This document shows, in pieces, positions 10,083-20,882 of a DNA stretch of 64,000 nt. The position numbers were made by a program, and so were the translations under genes. This DNA comes from Limnanthes douglasii subsp. nivea (lineage: Eukaryota; Streptophyta; Magnoliopsida; Brassicales; Limnanthaceae). Location: contig JAUPFV010000005.1 in assembly GCA_036936605.1 (NCBI GenBank), positions 191,702,958 through 191,766,957 of the forward strand, read 5' to 3'. The notes under the pieces are model-generated. The model saw only the letters and a list, made by a program, of their open reading frames with translations, searched no databases and was not told the origin of the DNA. Each line of letters opens with the position of its first letter. The first letter of the stretch is position 1.

Positions 10083-10896
10083 AAATATAATTTGAAGGCC
10101 GCACGATCGTGAGGCGCAAATGATGCTAATATCGCTCTGAACGCGAAAGATCTCGTTACTGATGTTGTTATGGTTGCAGTTAATCCAGCATGTGCTGCGA
10201 GCAACTCAGCCCAACCAGATCACACCAAGATGCCTTCCCCCAAACGTTTATTTGTAGTAAATTATTCTTAATGAAAGACATTAATTCTCAGAATGAACTT
10301 TTGTGTATTGATGGGCTACATCTTAACTTCTTTGTTTATTGAACTGATGTGGAAGGATAAGGTATGTAGAACGATCTTGGCAGCTTGAGTACATACTTGT
10401 TCGAAAAGTATATTGATATATATATATATATATATATATTCCTAGAGATGTGTTTATTAATATATATATAGTTTCACAGGGATATCCTTATAAGGTCGGG
10501 CTCAGTAGGGTTATTTGTGTAGCTTAGACAAGAAGTATTTTTCTAGCATTCGCGACGAGGTCGTGTAAACCCTATTGCGTAGTCTGCTATAGACTTGGTT
10601 TGTATCCAGTTCGCTATGAGGAACAATATGACCTTTACGTAGCCCGTAAGCATGGCAAATTTGCCCGCTCGTATTTATAGAAACTTAGCCTGGACTCAGT
10701 CTGGTCCATTGCATAGCTATATATGGCGTGGTCAATGACCTATTTGCTAATTATAAGGATAAAAACTTATAATAAACACATGGTGGCGAAAGCATAAATC
10801 ATATTAAGAAGAAAGTTGATGTTTGAGATACATCGTTAAAACATCTCACCGCGCCATCAGGGAGGAAAACGAGTGCATCAATACATTCAGGTTAGA
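10083..10896 (-). other. Non-coding spacer between integrase and antisense gene
   Basis: Lies between the convergent ends of the antisense gene and the pol region of element A. It contains a short (TA)n run near 10416-10439. No gene recognised. Any terminators for the two opposed transcripts would be expected here. Confidence 0.45.
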
Positions 10897-12032
10897 TTAG
10901 CGATACAATTTAAGATGATGCACATTCCAGGGGTGCTTGAGTGCACAACCGTCTTGATCAGCCAGTCGATATGCCCCATGGTGTCTTATAGAAATTATTG
11001 TATATGGACCCTCCCAATTGGGTCCCAACTTGCCACTTGTTCCACTGCCTGGTCCTTGGAATGTCTTATTCAACACTAAATCACCCGCCTTGAAACTGTA
11101 GGGCTTCAGCCGAGCATTGAATCCTCCCCTCATCAGAATTCTGTAATGCTCCGCTCGAACTCGTGCTTGATCGTGTCGCTCGTTTAATAGGTCCACACTC
11201 ATCGCTCTGGCTATCAAATTTGCTTCTTCCTCGTAGTTTTCTATTCAATGACTTAGTACAATGATTTTGGCTGGTATGACTGCCTCGGTACCATAAACCA
11301 GAGCAAAGGACGTATGCTCTGTTGTCGCCCGTGGAGTAGTTATATATGCCCATAAGTCCTCGACAAAGTTTTCTGGCCATTTTCCCTTGGCTTATTCAAG
11401 CTTCTTCTTAATTCCCTTAAGTAATATTATGTTTGTTACTTCTACTTGACCATTGGCTTGGGGTAATATGACGTGGAAAAATGTTGGATGATCTTATATC
11501 ATTTACAGAAGTTGGTGAGTATTGAATTCTGGAACTGTGGGCCATTATCGGTCATTGGGACTCCTGGTATACCATATCCAGTCAGAATTTGATTATGAAT
11601 GGAATCACATACCTCATGTTCTCTTGTTCGGAATAAATTTTTAGCCTCAACCCATATGGAGAAATAGTCCACCGCCACGATCAAGAACTGTCTCTTCTCG
11701 GTGGCCACTGGTAACGGTCCAACCATGTTTATCCCCCATTTATCGAAGGGATATGGAACGAGAACGGTTTTCATCGCCTCGCTAGGCATATGTTGTGTAT
11801 TAGCATATTCCTAGCATTTATGACATTGCTGCACAAAATTTTATATATCGGCCACTAACTGTGGCCAATAGTATCCTACCAACATAAATCGTCGGATTAG
11901 AGTTCGGTGCCCATAAGGAGCGTCTGTCTTTCCTGAATGTAAATCGCACATGATTGAATTTGCCTTTATACAATCGAGGAATCGAAGTAGAGGTCGGGTG
12001 GTGATTTTCCTGTAAAGAACATTATCGAGCAC
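10897..12032 (-). pseudogene. Integrase of element A (all three domains, broken)
   Basis: Integrase inserts the retrotransposon cDNA. Reading the minus strand from 12032: a zinc-binding N-terminal domain (ending GYYWPQLVADI, followed by a C-x2-C remnant); the catalytic core from about 11790 with WGINMVGPLP and MTDNGPQFQN; core end near 11230-11360 with FALVYGTEAVIPAKI; and the GPY/F-type C-terminal domain (GKLGPNWEGPYTI, ending WNVHHLKLYR) in 10897-11217. The core motif is normally WGxDxxGP; here the first catalytic Asp is Asn, and stops and frameshifts separate the parts. It is inactive as read. Confidence 0.88.
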
Positions 12033-12053
12033 ACGATATTTTGCTAGCTCGAG

Positions 12054-12600
12054 TTACATGGCTCGAGCATCACTTTTGTTGGCTGGAAATTGTGTGATCA
12101 TCAAATATTGCAGATAAAGTTCTCTCCAGTCGGTAGCGTGAGAAATCGTGTGTATGGCTGCATCTTTGGGTACTAAATTGGTTGTCTGTAGCTGCTGAAG
12201 GAGTACCAAAGGACTTTCTTCCAACATCGTTGTCTTAGCTAACAGGTCTGCAGTAGAATTCGCCGAGCGTGCAATCTGTTCATACGAGACGTGGACAAAC
12301 TTGGATTCATTTTTTTTATTATAACAAGTAATCTCAGATTCTTCTATGCTTAACATCATAGGCGCCCACTGTCTGGTTAACCACTAACTGTGAATCTGAT
12401 TTGATTCTAATGTTATGCGCTCCACAAATCAAATCCAATTTCATGCCACACAGAGCGACCTCATATTGTGCTACATTATTTGTGACCGGGAAGTTGAATC
12501 AGACCGCCTGCTTAATTTCTTCTCTATCTAGAAACCACAGCACAACTCCAGCCCCTCCCTAGATGTACAAGATGCGTCATTGACTTCACTAATCCACTCA
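12054..12600 (-). pseudogene. Second (archaeal-type) RNase H of element A
   Basis: Between the RT/RNase H and integrase blocks, the minus strand encodes SDSQLVVNQTVGAYD (about 12370-12415), preceded by a 'NN.A.YE.AL.G' stretch, and then FVHVSYEQIARSANSTADLL (12240-12300). These are the conserved Asp-containing and C-terminal motifs of the additional RNase H found in Tat-lineage gypsy elements. A stop and a frameshift interrupt it. It would help remove the RNA strand during cDNA synthesis. Confidence 0.78.
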
Positions 12601-12629
12601 TTCTGATTCAGTGCTTCAGATTTCTCCTT

Positions 12630-13800
12630 CTTGTTGGGTTCTTACCTAGAGTACGAGAATTTTACTAGGAAATTATCGATCACCTGGCCTTTAATAGCTG
12701 TTCGCGGCTTGAAGCGTATATCATGTTGACTGAGCTCGACACTACACTTAGTCAGGCGTCCCGATACAGCAGGCTTCTACACTACTACTCGCAAGGAAAG
12801 AGCTGCTCGCACGTGGATGACGTTTCCTTGGAAATATGGTCGCATTCGCGTGGTACCGGTGACGAAACCCAAGGCTTAATTCTCAAAGTCAAGGTACCTT
12901 GTTTCTGTGTCTACTAAAGTCACACTAGTATAATACACTGATCGCTGTACTCCATTGTGCTCGCGAATCAGAACTGAACTGACAGAGAATGGGGATACCG
13001 ATAGATATAGAAATAATGGTTTTCCAGCCACCGGTGTAGACAAAATCTATAGAGAAGTAAGATATAACTTGAGCTCGGCGAAAGCTTTATCGCAGTCTTC
13101 CGTTCAGGTAAACTTCTTGGCCCCTCTTAGAATTTCGACAAAAGTGGTGACTCTTATCTAATGCTCGAGAATAAACCTTGATAGTGCCACTAGGCGTCCC
13201 GTGAGGCATTGAACCTCCTTGATATTCTTCGGAGGTTTCATTTCTAAAATCGCGTTAAACTGGACAAGATTAGCCTTGATACCTCGCTTACTCACTACAT
13301 AGCCAATGAACTTTCCCCTAGCGACCCCAAAGGAGCATTTAACCGGGTTAAGTCGACATTCTTGATCCGACGAATTATGTCAAATTTGATTGTACCCAGA
13401 GTAAGCATCCATAAATAAAAGGTATTTGCAACCAGAAGCTGAATCTACAAGTTGATCGATACGTGGTAAAGGAAATGCATCCTTATGACATGCTTGGTTT
13501 AAGTCGGTAAAGTCCACTCACATCCGCCATTAACCGTTTTTCTTCTTTACTAATACAAGATTTGCTATCCAGACCGGGTACCTTGCTTGTAAGATGTGCC
13601 TGAGCCGAGTTAATTTGGAAACCTCTTCTAGTATGTCCTATTATTTTTCCACCAAAAAGGATCTGCGCTTCTGGGGTATCGGCTTGGTACACGGGTTAAT
13701 GGTCAATTCCTGACATATGATAGAGGGGTTGATCCTGGAAATATCATCTGCTTCCTATGCGAACACATCCAAGTTCTTAGCTAACAAAGTAATTAAAACT
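12630..13800 (-). pseudogene. Reverse transcriptase and RNase H of element A, catalytic segment deleted
   Basis: The minus strand gives, in order: NLVLVKKKNG and VDFTDL (about 13505-13565), DAFPLPRIDQLVDSASGCKY and LFMDAYSGYNQI (13385-13480), then directly NPVKCSFGVARGKFIGYVVS (13290-13350), LTGRLVALSRF, and the connection/RNase H block with RMRPYFQGNVI and QHDIRFKPRTAIKGQVID. Between YNQI and NPVKCSFG about 70 residues are missing, including the FVDD/YVDD catalytic motif. In-frame stops are also present. It cannot encode an active polymerase. Confidence 0.87.
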
Positions 13801-14249
13801 TTCTTAAAGTTTGGAGATAACTTACCCCTCATCCGGAGTTGGTGGCCTTGAACGATTGTTTCCTATACTATTTTTGAAATTGCATCAATTCAAAATTATC
13901 GAGGTCACGAGGATCATCGACCGGGTTCGGCGAGGGTGGACCCAATACCTCCGTCCAGGGACCCCTTGCTGTTTAATTGCTATCGGAGCGGCTTGGATGG
14001 GTCCACCGTAATTGCATAACAAGTTCTAGCTGTCTTTTAGCTTTCTCGAATTATACCCACTGAGTTCCCCGCTGGATATTTCATGCACTGGCGGAATGTA
14101 CATGGTATTGCCTCCATCTTATGTAGCCACACTCTCCCAATGATGGCATGGTATGGGCTCGGTGCATCAGATATTATGAATAGTATATTTAGCTTTTTTT
14201 TCATTACTCTGTGCCCTATCTTTACCAGCAGCTTTACTTTCCCAACGCA
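13801..14249 (-). other. Protease-RT linker of element A
   Basis: Degenerate minus-strand sequence joining the protease block to the RT block. A stretch at 13740-13800 still reads like the pre-RT 'LLA.N.DVFA...DI..I.P' segment. The remainder is too broken to assign. Confidence 0.5.
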
Positions 14250-14840
14250 CTACGAAGTTCTTCCCTCATAGCCGACCAACGTACGTTGAGTCGGCTGATA
14301 TGGGGGCACATTTAGCATACAGTTAAAACTGTCTTTAACAATTATATTAGCAGAGCTACCTCCATCGACTAGAACGCGGGTTACCATAACCCTTCCAATG
14401 TCCATATGAATTATTAGCGCATCCTTATGAGGTAGGTTGATGCCTCTAAGATCGTCATCATTAAAGGTAAGGTCGGCCACTAGATCCCTGTAACTGCGGT
14501 AGGAGTTAGCATCTATTTCGTACACATTGAACTTAGTTTTTGTTCGCTTATTAGAAGTGGTTCCCTGGGATGCTGTAAAATTACCCCCTGCGATTGTGTA
14601 TTGGGACGGATCTGCATTGTGATTGGTTACAAAGTCCTCGGTGACCTTAGATTTCTGTCCAATACCACTACTGTGTTGTGGCGTATCTGTTGAATCTGTG
14701 ACTTCCGAGCTGCATCCCACGATGATAAGGAGCCAATGTTGTTTGTTGGCCTCTCCTGCTTCCTCATTTCTATGCATTTCAGCAATGGGTGACCGAACCT
14801 CTTCGCGGCGATCCTGGTGTGAGCATTTAATGAACTGCAC
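14250..14840 (-). pseudogene. Aspartic protease region of element A
   Basis: A 196-codon open frame on the minus strand. The N-terminal two-thirds is a variable linker. From about residue 130 it reads NDDDLRGINLPHKDALIIHM and then RVLVDGGSSANIIV, the retropepsin active-site loop in the DGGSS form used by Tat-type elements, followed by a GYEG-like C-terminal segment. The protease cleaves Gag-Pol. It lies immediately left of the solo LTR insertion, which separates it from gag. Confidence 0.8.
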
Positions 14841-14920
14841 TAATACTCAGTTATCAATGAGTCATTGGATCTTCTCCCTCAGTTTCCAACACTCGTATGT
14901 TGAATTCCCGTGGTCGTTAT

Positions 14921-15294
14921 TGGTGAGGTTTATTTTCGTTTGAGGGTAATTTTGTCCAGAGTTTTGTGGTATTTCAAAGGTGTTTAATGTTTGGATAGAT
15001 TATAGAAGAGATTTGAGCTGTCTGGTTGTATTAAATGTTTATTACCCTCATTAATGAAAGTGGTCTGGTATTTATACCTTTAATTGTGGGCCACATGGGC
15101 TTTCGGGTCAACTTATTGATTCGGGTCGAGTTCAAAGACCCATTAACCTTTAAGCAAGTAGGTATTTGGCTTAGTCATGAAGTGATTTAGTTTTTAATAC
15201 ATTAGTCTTGTTCGGATGGTTTAGTGGGTGGCTTTTATCCGAATTACCCTTGTCTGGTCCCCACAGTGAGTGGTGAGAAAATCCGGATTCATCA
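14921..15294. mobile_element. Solo LTR, copy 1 (inside element A)
   Basis: A 374-bp repeat that starts TGGTGAGG, ends TTCATCA, and is flanked by the perfect 5-bp duplication GTTAT (14916-14920, 15295-15299). TG...CA ends plus a 5-bp duplication and no internal region are the marks of a solo LTR. It contains a TATA-like TATTTATACC. A second copy with its own different duplication lies at 48827-49202. The parent element is not in the window. It sits between gag and protease of element A. Confidence 0.9.
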
Positions 15295-15499
15295 GTTATG
15301 ATAAGCACAGAAAATTCGGTTGGATCGCTTAGACCCGCGAGCGCTCATCCCACGGGGTGTCTGATACTTCATTCTCCTCATCTTTCGATTATATATTACG
15401 GACATAGCTTCGGTTAAGGGGGTGAATCGCCTGGTGGGTTGCTCGAATTGATGGGGAAGTCAGTTGGTCTCTCTCTGGGGCTGCTCTTCAACCCTCTTC

Positions 15500-16007
15500 T
15501 GCTCCAATCCTCCCTCATTGGAATATGACCCATGCCGCTCAGGAAAGCCACCCCTTCAGGCATCATCAACTCTGATAAAGGTATCCTCTCAGGCGAGTAG
15601 GTCTCTCATGTTTTCCGTCGGGAATTTGATGAGGTCCACATTAAGCTCCCTCTTTCGGTGAAGCCCCCTTTTAAGTGATGTCACCACCATGTTTTTCGCT
15701 AATTCTGGCAAGGTATTCATAGCATGAACAAATCGGTTAACATAACTTTAAAGAGACTCACCTCGTTGGTGATAAAGATCCATGATCGAATCTTGCTCAC
15801 ACTTTAGCTCTTTGTTTCCAATGAACCCCTCTCTAAACGCTTTCGAGAGACTAGTGAAGTCGTAGATGGACCCTTTCGGTAGGCTACTGAACCAATCCAT
15901 CGCGTTAACTTTGAGGGTCATGGACAGTGCTCGGCACGACATCGCCTTATCTAGGTTGAATACCATCGTCATGTTGCAGAACTGTTCCAGATATCTTTTT
16001 GGGTCTC
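15500..16007 (-). pseudogene. gag of element A, C-terminal part
   Basis: The minus strand encodes the retrotransposon Gag core: CRALSMTLKVNAMDWFSSLP, FTSLSKAFREGFIG and YHQRGESL (about 15748-15972), then more degenerate sequence to about 15500. The usual pattern is 'CRAF..TL.G.A..WF..L....I.SF..L...F...F'. Gag forms the virus-like particle. The right edge at 16007 is the insertion site of element B; the N-terminal part continues at 24639. Confidence 0.85.
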
Positions 16008-16347
16008 TGATGAGTGCATTTCATATCACTTATTACGCTTCCATTATTCTTAAAATCATCACCGGCTCTCAAGTATTCGTTGAGTTTTAACATGTTTTTC
16101 CAGTATTATTAAAGTCGCTTGTGCCGCGGGTAAATTGTGACAATATTAATAAATTTGGGTTGAAATTGAAGAAACTGGAAAATTAATGTATTTAGGAAAT
16201 TTTTGGAACAGTTGAAAAGAAAAGAAAATATATTAATGCTTAAAATATATTATGACAAGTGATTTTCCAAAAAAAAATATATATTAATGTTAAAAATATA
16301 TTATGACAGTGATTTTAAATATATATTAATGCTTGAAAAATATATTA

Positions 16348-16593
16348 CTCCCTCCGTTCCATATTAATGGAGGTTTAAGGTGGGAGCACGGATCTTTCCT
16401 ATAAAAATTAGAGCAGGAATAAATTTAATTGGTCAATTATAATAAAAAGTTGCAGTTTGATAAAAAAAAAAGGCAATTGGTTTCATTGGCTATCAAATTG
16501 AATATCATTTAATATTACATTGGTAATTGTGAAACGACAACTAATATGGAATTAATTTAGTTTCTTAAAACGACCTATAAGGACTGGAGGGAG
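16348..16593. mobile_element. Stowaway-like MITE in the 5' LTR of element B
   Basis: A 246-bp insert with ends CTCCCTCCGTTCC and, complemented, CTCCCTCCAGTCC, flanked by TA on both sides (16346-16347, 16594-16595). This is the canonical Tc1/mariner-type Stowaway end sequence and TA duplication. The same insert is at the same place in the other LTR (22747-23016). Confidence 0.88.
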
Positions 16594-17236
16594 TAATGTT
16601 GAAAAAAAAGGAATTGAAAAAAGGGAAAATATATTTTCTAAGATATTGTTTAAAATATTAAATTAAGAAGAAAATATTAAAGCGAAGCATAAAAGGAAAT
16701 TAATACTGAATTAAGAAAAAAATATTAGATTAATCCGAATATTTTATTTAGCTATATTGTTTAAAATATTATTTTATTTAACATAAATATTTACGTTACG
16801 TAATTTAATTGTTTATATTATTTTATTTAACATAAATATTTACGTTACGTAATTTAATTGTTTTTAGGGTTTCGGCAGAATATCTATATAAAAAGTCAAA
16901 CGTAAAAGAGAAAGAGGAGTGTCGTTTGGTTTCTGGTCTTTCCACAAAAATACAAAAAAGAAAAAAATGAAAAAAATGAAAAAAAAAGATACCGGACGAG
17001 AAAAGCAAAGCAATTGTGTCAGATTTGAAAAAGGGAGTACAATTGTAGGCCGATCGAAAAGTAAGGTTAGCGTCAGACAGTTTCAAAAGCAATTTGGTTT
17101 CAGACTGTTCGAAAAGTAATTATCAATTGGTGTCAGACTCGAGAAGCAGATACAATTGGTGTCGGACGCCGAATTGAATTTCGATTTAACACAGACGACA
17201 ATTGACGGCGAATTGACGTTGAGTTTCTTTTTCGGT

Positions 17237-17416
17237 TTAATTTTTCTATATTCTTTTTAGTTTATTTTTATTCTTATTTTTATACATCACGCTATGTTAA
17301 TTTTTCGATACTCTTTTTAGTTTATTTTTATTCTTATTTTTATTCATCACGCTGTGTTAATTTTTCTATACTCTTTTTAGTTTATTTTTATTCTTATTTA
17401 TATTCAACAAACTATC
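17237..17416. repeat. 60-bp tandem repeat, three units, in 5' LTR of B
   Basis: Three near-identical 60-base units, each with TACTCTTTTTAGTTTATTTT or a close variant and a TCATCACGCT-like end. The equivalent array in the 3' LTR lies at about 23681-23850, with its third unit shortened. Confidence 0.9.
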
Positions 17417-18176
17417 TTAATCTTTAAGACCATGATGATGATTTGTTCGATTATGAACTAATCATTGTCATGGAACCCTAGCGGATTTGTTTGAATATTA
17501 TTTAGGGTTTATTGCTTAATTGATTTTTTGAGATATATTTATCGGTTACCTAGTATGGTTGTTATTTTTGTTAGATGCGTCGCGAACATCTAAATTGTTT
17601 ATCTTTAAAAAATGCGAAAGTATATTTAAGGGTTAGAACTTGCCATGCTAGCATAGGTTCTTGAATGATTCATATTGTGATTGTTCATGATTCGTAATAT
17701 GTCATTAACCATATCATATTACCCTATGTAATCGAAATAGGTAACTTGTGCTTAAAACCAATTGTACCTCAATTCATATAGACATATTGGATTGTCATGC
17801 ACGCGGTGTCTGCTTAACTGCTATCTCTTCTGTGGTTGTTTAAGTGGTTTGGTTTACGTGTACTGATTTTGTGTTATCTGATTAGTAATCGTAGTTATCT
17901 TACATATTGATTAAGTATATTAATACTCTAAGTAAAATACACAATGAAGTTAGGGTTCCATGTTTTCTCTCGCATAAGTTAATCTTGTTAGTTAATTTTC
18001 TTAGTTATATTCATTCACTCATACTTTATTATTTGTTCCAGCAGTAGTCTAATAATCATACATTGTTGCATAAGTAAATCTTTATCTTATACACCTAGTC
18101 TTCGTGGGAACGATATTTCTTACTTATTACTTGCTACGATTTGACCGCGTACACTTGCGTGAGAAAAGGACTAACA

Positions 18177-18200
18177 AGTTTTTGGCGCCATTGCCGGGGA
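18177..18200 (+). promoter_or_regulatory. Primer-binding region of element B
   Basis: Immediately after the LTR comes AGTTTTTGGCGCCATTGCCG, followed by GGGACTCGG. This TTGGCGCC-TTGCCGGGGA block is the standard sequence after the 5' LTR of Athila-type elements, where a host tRNA 3' end primes minus-strand DNA synthesis. Which tRNA pairs here I cannot determine without a tRNA comparison. Confidence 0.7.
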
Positions 18201-18320
18201 CTCGGTGTTATTTGACAGTTTTATTGCTTATCAGCAGGGGTCGTTATAAAACTACTGACTTGATTCGGTTACTTGCTTTTCGAGTGTTTCTTGTGCTTCA
18301 GGTACTTGAGCGTGTATACA

Positions 18321-20882
18321 ATGGGAGATCCAGCTCCAAAAGCACTCATGGAGTACTTTCAACCAAAGATCATAGATATTCAGTCTAGCATTGTCAGACC
18401 CAATATCGCTGTGAATAATTTTGAGATTAAACCCAGCACTATTCAGATGATGCAGAATTCTTGTCAGTTTGGGGGAGCTTCATCTGAGGATCCTAATATG
18501 CACATTATGACCTTCCTTGAAATCTGTGATACTTTCAAGTTCAACGGTGTTTCAGATGATGCCATAATACTGAGACTCTTCCCATTTTCTCTGAGGGACA
18601 AAGCTAAGAGCTGGTTACACTCTTTACCAGCAGGCTCGATCACTACTTGGGATATACTAGCACATAAATTTCTCTCAAAATTCTTTCCTATGGCAAGAAC
18701 AGCCGCCTTGAGGAATGCTATTACTCAGTTTTCTCAGTCATATGGTGAATCTTTAAGTGAAGCTTGGGAGCGTTACAAGGAGATGCTCAGAAAATATCCT
18801 CATCATGGGATGCCTGATTGGTTAGTAATAAATTTCTTCTACAATGGGTTGAGTGCGCAAACAAGGCCCATGGTCGATGCTGCATCTAGGGGAGCCTTAT
18901 TAACGAAAAGCTATGAGGAGGCTCATGAGCTCCTTGAGATGATGGCTGCTAATGAATTCCAGAACCCTTCTCAGAGACAGTCACAACATAAAGTAGCTGG
19001 TATTCTTAACGTAGACACTGCCACTACTTTAGCAGCTCAGCTTGAAGCTCTAAACATGAAGGTAGATTCTTTGACTAAACTAGGGGTACAACAGGTAGCT
19101 AGTGTGTGCGAGATTTGTGCTGGAGGTCATGACACTCAACAATGCCCAATATCTACTGAGTCAGTGCAATTTGTGAGTAACTTTCAGAGGCAGAATCAAC
19201 AACCAATCTCAAACACCTATCACCCAAGCAACAGAAATCATCCGAACTTCAGTTGGAGCAATAATCAACAAGGTAATCAGCATTATGGTGCTAAGCCATA
19301 CGCTCCTCCTGGATTTCAGCAACAAGGGCAACAACATCAATCTCAACAGTATGCCCCAAGACAACCTCAGAATCAACATCCTGACCCGTCTCAACATTCT
19401 GTGAGAGACTCTGAATTCGAAGAGATGAAGTTAATGATTAAAAGTCTGATGGTATCTCACAAGACCTTGGAAAATCAGATTGGGCAGATAGCCAGTAACA
19501 TGATTGTTAGACCTCAGGGAGTTCTTCCTAGCGACACGGACCATAATCCAGGTAAACGAGACGGCAAAGAGCAATGCCAAGCTATCACCTTGCGATCAGG
19601 AAAGGTTGCTGAGAACCCCACAGTTGAACAAGAGGTGGATTCTTCTCAAAATCAGCCCATTCTGAAAAATTCTGCTCAAAATCATCCCTCATCTGAGGTT
19701 AATTCTGGTCAAGATCAGCCACCTAAAAAGCCATCTCAGTCAGTTGTTGAGCCTACGATCTACCCTCCTCCACCTTTTCCGCAAAGGTTGCAGAAACAGA
19801 AGCTAGATGCTCAGTTTGGTAGATTTTTGGAGGTGTTCAAGAAGCTACACATCAACATACCTTTTGCTGAAGCATTAGAGAAAATGCCTAGTTATGCCAA
19901 GTTCATGAAGGGAATTCTTTCAAAAAAGATAAAGCTTGGTGATTTTGAGACAGTGGCGCTCACTGAGGAATGCAGTGCGATCTTACAACAAAAATTGCCT
20001 CCCAAACTCAAAGATCCAGGAAGCTTCACCATTCCTTGTTCAATCGGTAATCTAACTTTCAGCAAATGTTTATGTGATTTGGAAGCGAGTATCAATCTGA
20101 TGCCCTTATCTGTGTTTGAGAAACTTGGGCTACCTGAGCCAAAACCGACTAATATCTCTTTGCAACTGGCTGATCGTTCTATCACATATCCTCGTGGTAT
20201 CGTAGAAGATGTCTTAGTAAAGGTAGACAAGCTCATCTTTCCTGCTGACTTCGTTATCTTGGATTTCGAAGAAGACAAAAACATCCCCATAATCATGGGA
20301 AGTCCATTCTTGGCTACGGGCAAAACTTTGATTGATGTCCAAAAAGGGGAGCTCACTATGAGAGTGCAAGATCAGACTGTCACTTTCAACGTTTTCAAGG
20401 CTATGCAATCCCCAATAGAGGATGAGGAATGTTTCAGGTTGTATACGGTCGATTCTTCGCACAGTAATGAGTTGGATCAGTTCTCGGGTTCAAATGCTCT
20501 AGGCAGAGTTCTACATGGTGAATCTGAGTTCGAAGATGAAGAAATATCCGAATGTGTTCAACTACTACAGGCAGCCCCGTATCAAAAGAGGCTAAATATT
20601 CCACATGAGTCGCTCAGACTGGGTGATCTTAAGGATTCTCAGGAAAGGCTTAAACCTTCGCTAGAAGAAGCTCCTAAACTTGAACTCAAACCACTACCAG
20701 ATTATCTCAGGTATGCTTACTTAGGAGAGTCATCTACATTACCTGTTATTATTGCATCTAACCTTTCAGGTAGTGAGGAAGAAAAGCTATTAAGAGTTCT
20801 GGGGAAGTTCAAATCAGCCATTGGTTGGACCATAGCAGATATCAGAAGATGTATAAGAAAAAAAAATCAAGAAACGGCATGA
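18321..20882 (+). CDS. Gag-protease polyprotein of element B (Athila-like)
   Basis: An open frame of 853 codons if started at the ATG at 18321 (MGDPAPKALMEYF); the frame is open from 18273, but the downstream ATG fits family N-termini. Order: Gag capsid-like domain (LRLFPFSLRDKAKSWLHSLP at about residues 85-105, then a YKEMLRKYPHHG stretch); a CX2CX3HX4C zinc knuckle at residues 263-275 (CEICAGGHDTQQC); a Gln/Asn/Pro-rich linker; retropepsin-like protease around residues 575-690. The active-site loop reads DLEASINLMP (residues 586-595), whereas the family has DLGAS, so the conserved Gly is Glu and cleavage is doubtful. The frame then reaches the start of RT (AIGWTIADI) and is cut by an internal deletion, ending in a few out-of-frame residues. 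It is the longest open frame in the window. Confidence 0.88.
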   Translation: MGDPAPKALMEYFQPKIIDIQSSIVRPNIAVNNFEIKPSTIQMMQNSCQFGGASSEDPNMHIMTFLEICDTFKFNGVSDDAIILRLFPFSLRDKAKSWLHSLPAGSITTWDILAHKFLSKFFPMARTAALRNAITQFSQSYGESLSEAWERYKEMLRKYPHHGMPDWLVINFFYNGLSAQTRPMVDAASRGALLTKSYEEAHELLEMMAANEFQNPSQRQSQHKVAGILNVDTATTLAAQLEALNMKVDSLTKLGVQQVASVCEICAGGHDTQQCPISTESVQFVSNFQRQNQQPISNTYHPSNRNHPNFSWSNNQQGNQHYGAKPYAPPGFQQQGQQHQSQQYAPRQPQNQHPDPSQHSVRDSEFEEMKLMIKSLMVSHKTLENQIGQIASNMIVRPQGVLPSDTDHNPGKRDGKEQCQAITLRSGKVAENPTVEQEVDSSQNQPILKNSAQNHPSSEVNSGQDQPPKKPSQSVVEPTIYPPPPFPQRLQKQKLDAQFGRFLEVFKKLHINIPFAEALEKMPSYAKFMKGILSKKIKLGDFETVALTEECSAILQQKLPPKLKDPGSFTIPCSIGNLTFSKCLCDLEASINLMPLSVFEKLGLPEPKPTNISLQLADRSITYPRGIVEDVLVKVDKLIFPADFVILDFEEDKNIPIIMGSPFLATGKTLIDVQKGELTMRVQDQTVTFNVFKAMQSPIEDEECFRLYTVDSSHSNELDQFSGSNALGRVLHGESEFEDEEISECVQLLQAAPYQKRLNIPHESLRLGDLKDSQERLKPSLEEAPKLELKPLPDYLRYAYLGESSTLPVIIASNLSGSEEEKLLRVLGKFKSAIGWTIADIRRCIRKKNQETA

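Larger units (their letters stand above)
16008..18176 (+). repeat. 5' LTR of element B
   Basis: 2169 bp, colinear with 22401-24633. It contains a Stowaway MITE (16348-16593), a duplicated 49-bp unit (16768-16816 and 16817-16865, with ATATTTACGTTACGTAATTT) and a three-copy 60-bp tandem repeat (about 17237-17416). It ends directly before the primer-binding region. As the 5' LTR it should hold the promoter; I did not pick a TATA box among many TATA-like runs. Confidence 0.9.

Noticed and set aside
11081..11380. 99-codon minus-strand frame in the integrase region
   Set aside because: Another frame of the same strand carries the integrase motif ALVYGTEAVIPAKI; this frame is Ser/Arg-rich noise.
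13483..13692. 69-codon minus-strand frame within the RT region of element A
   Set aside because: A different frame of the same strand carries the RT motifs (NLVLVKKKNG, PRIDQLVDSASG), so this one is a shadow.
19892..20462. 154- and 82-codon minus-strand frames inside the gag-protease gene of element B
   Set aside because: They are mirror frames of a real plus-strand polyprotein; they contain no recognisable motif.
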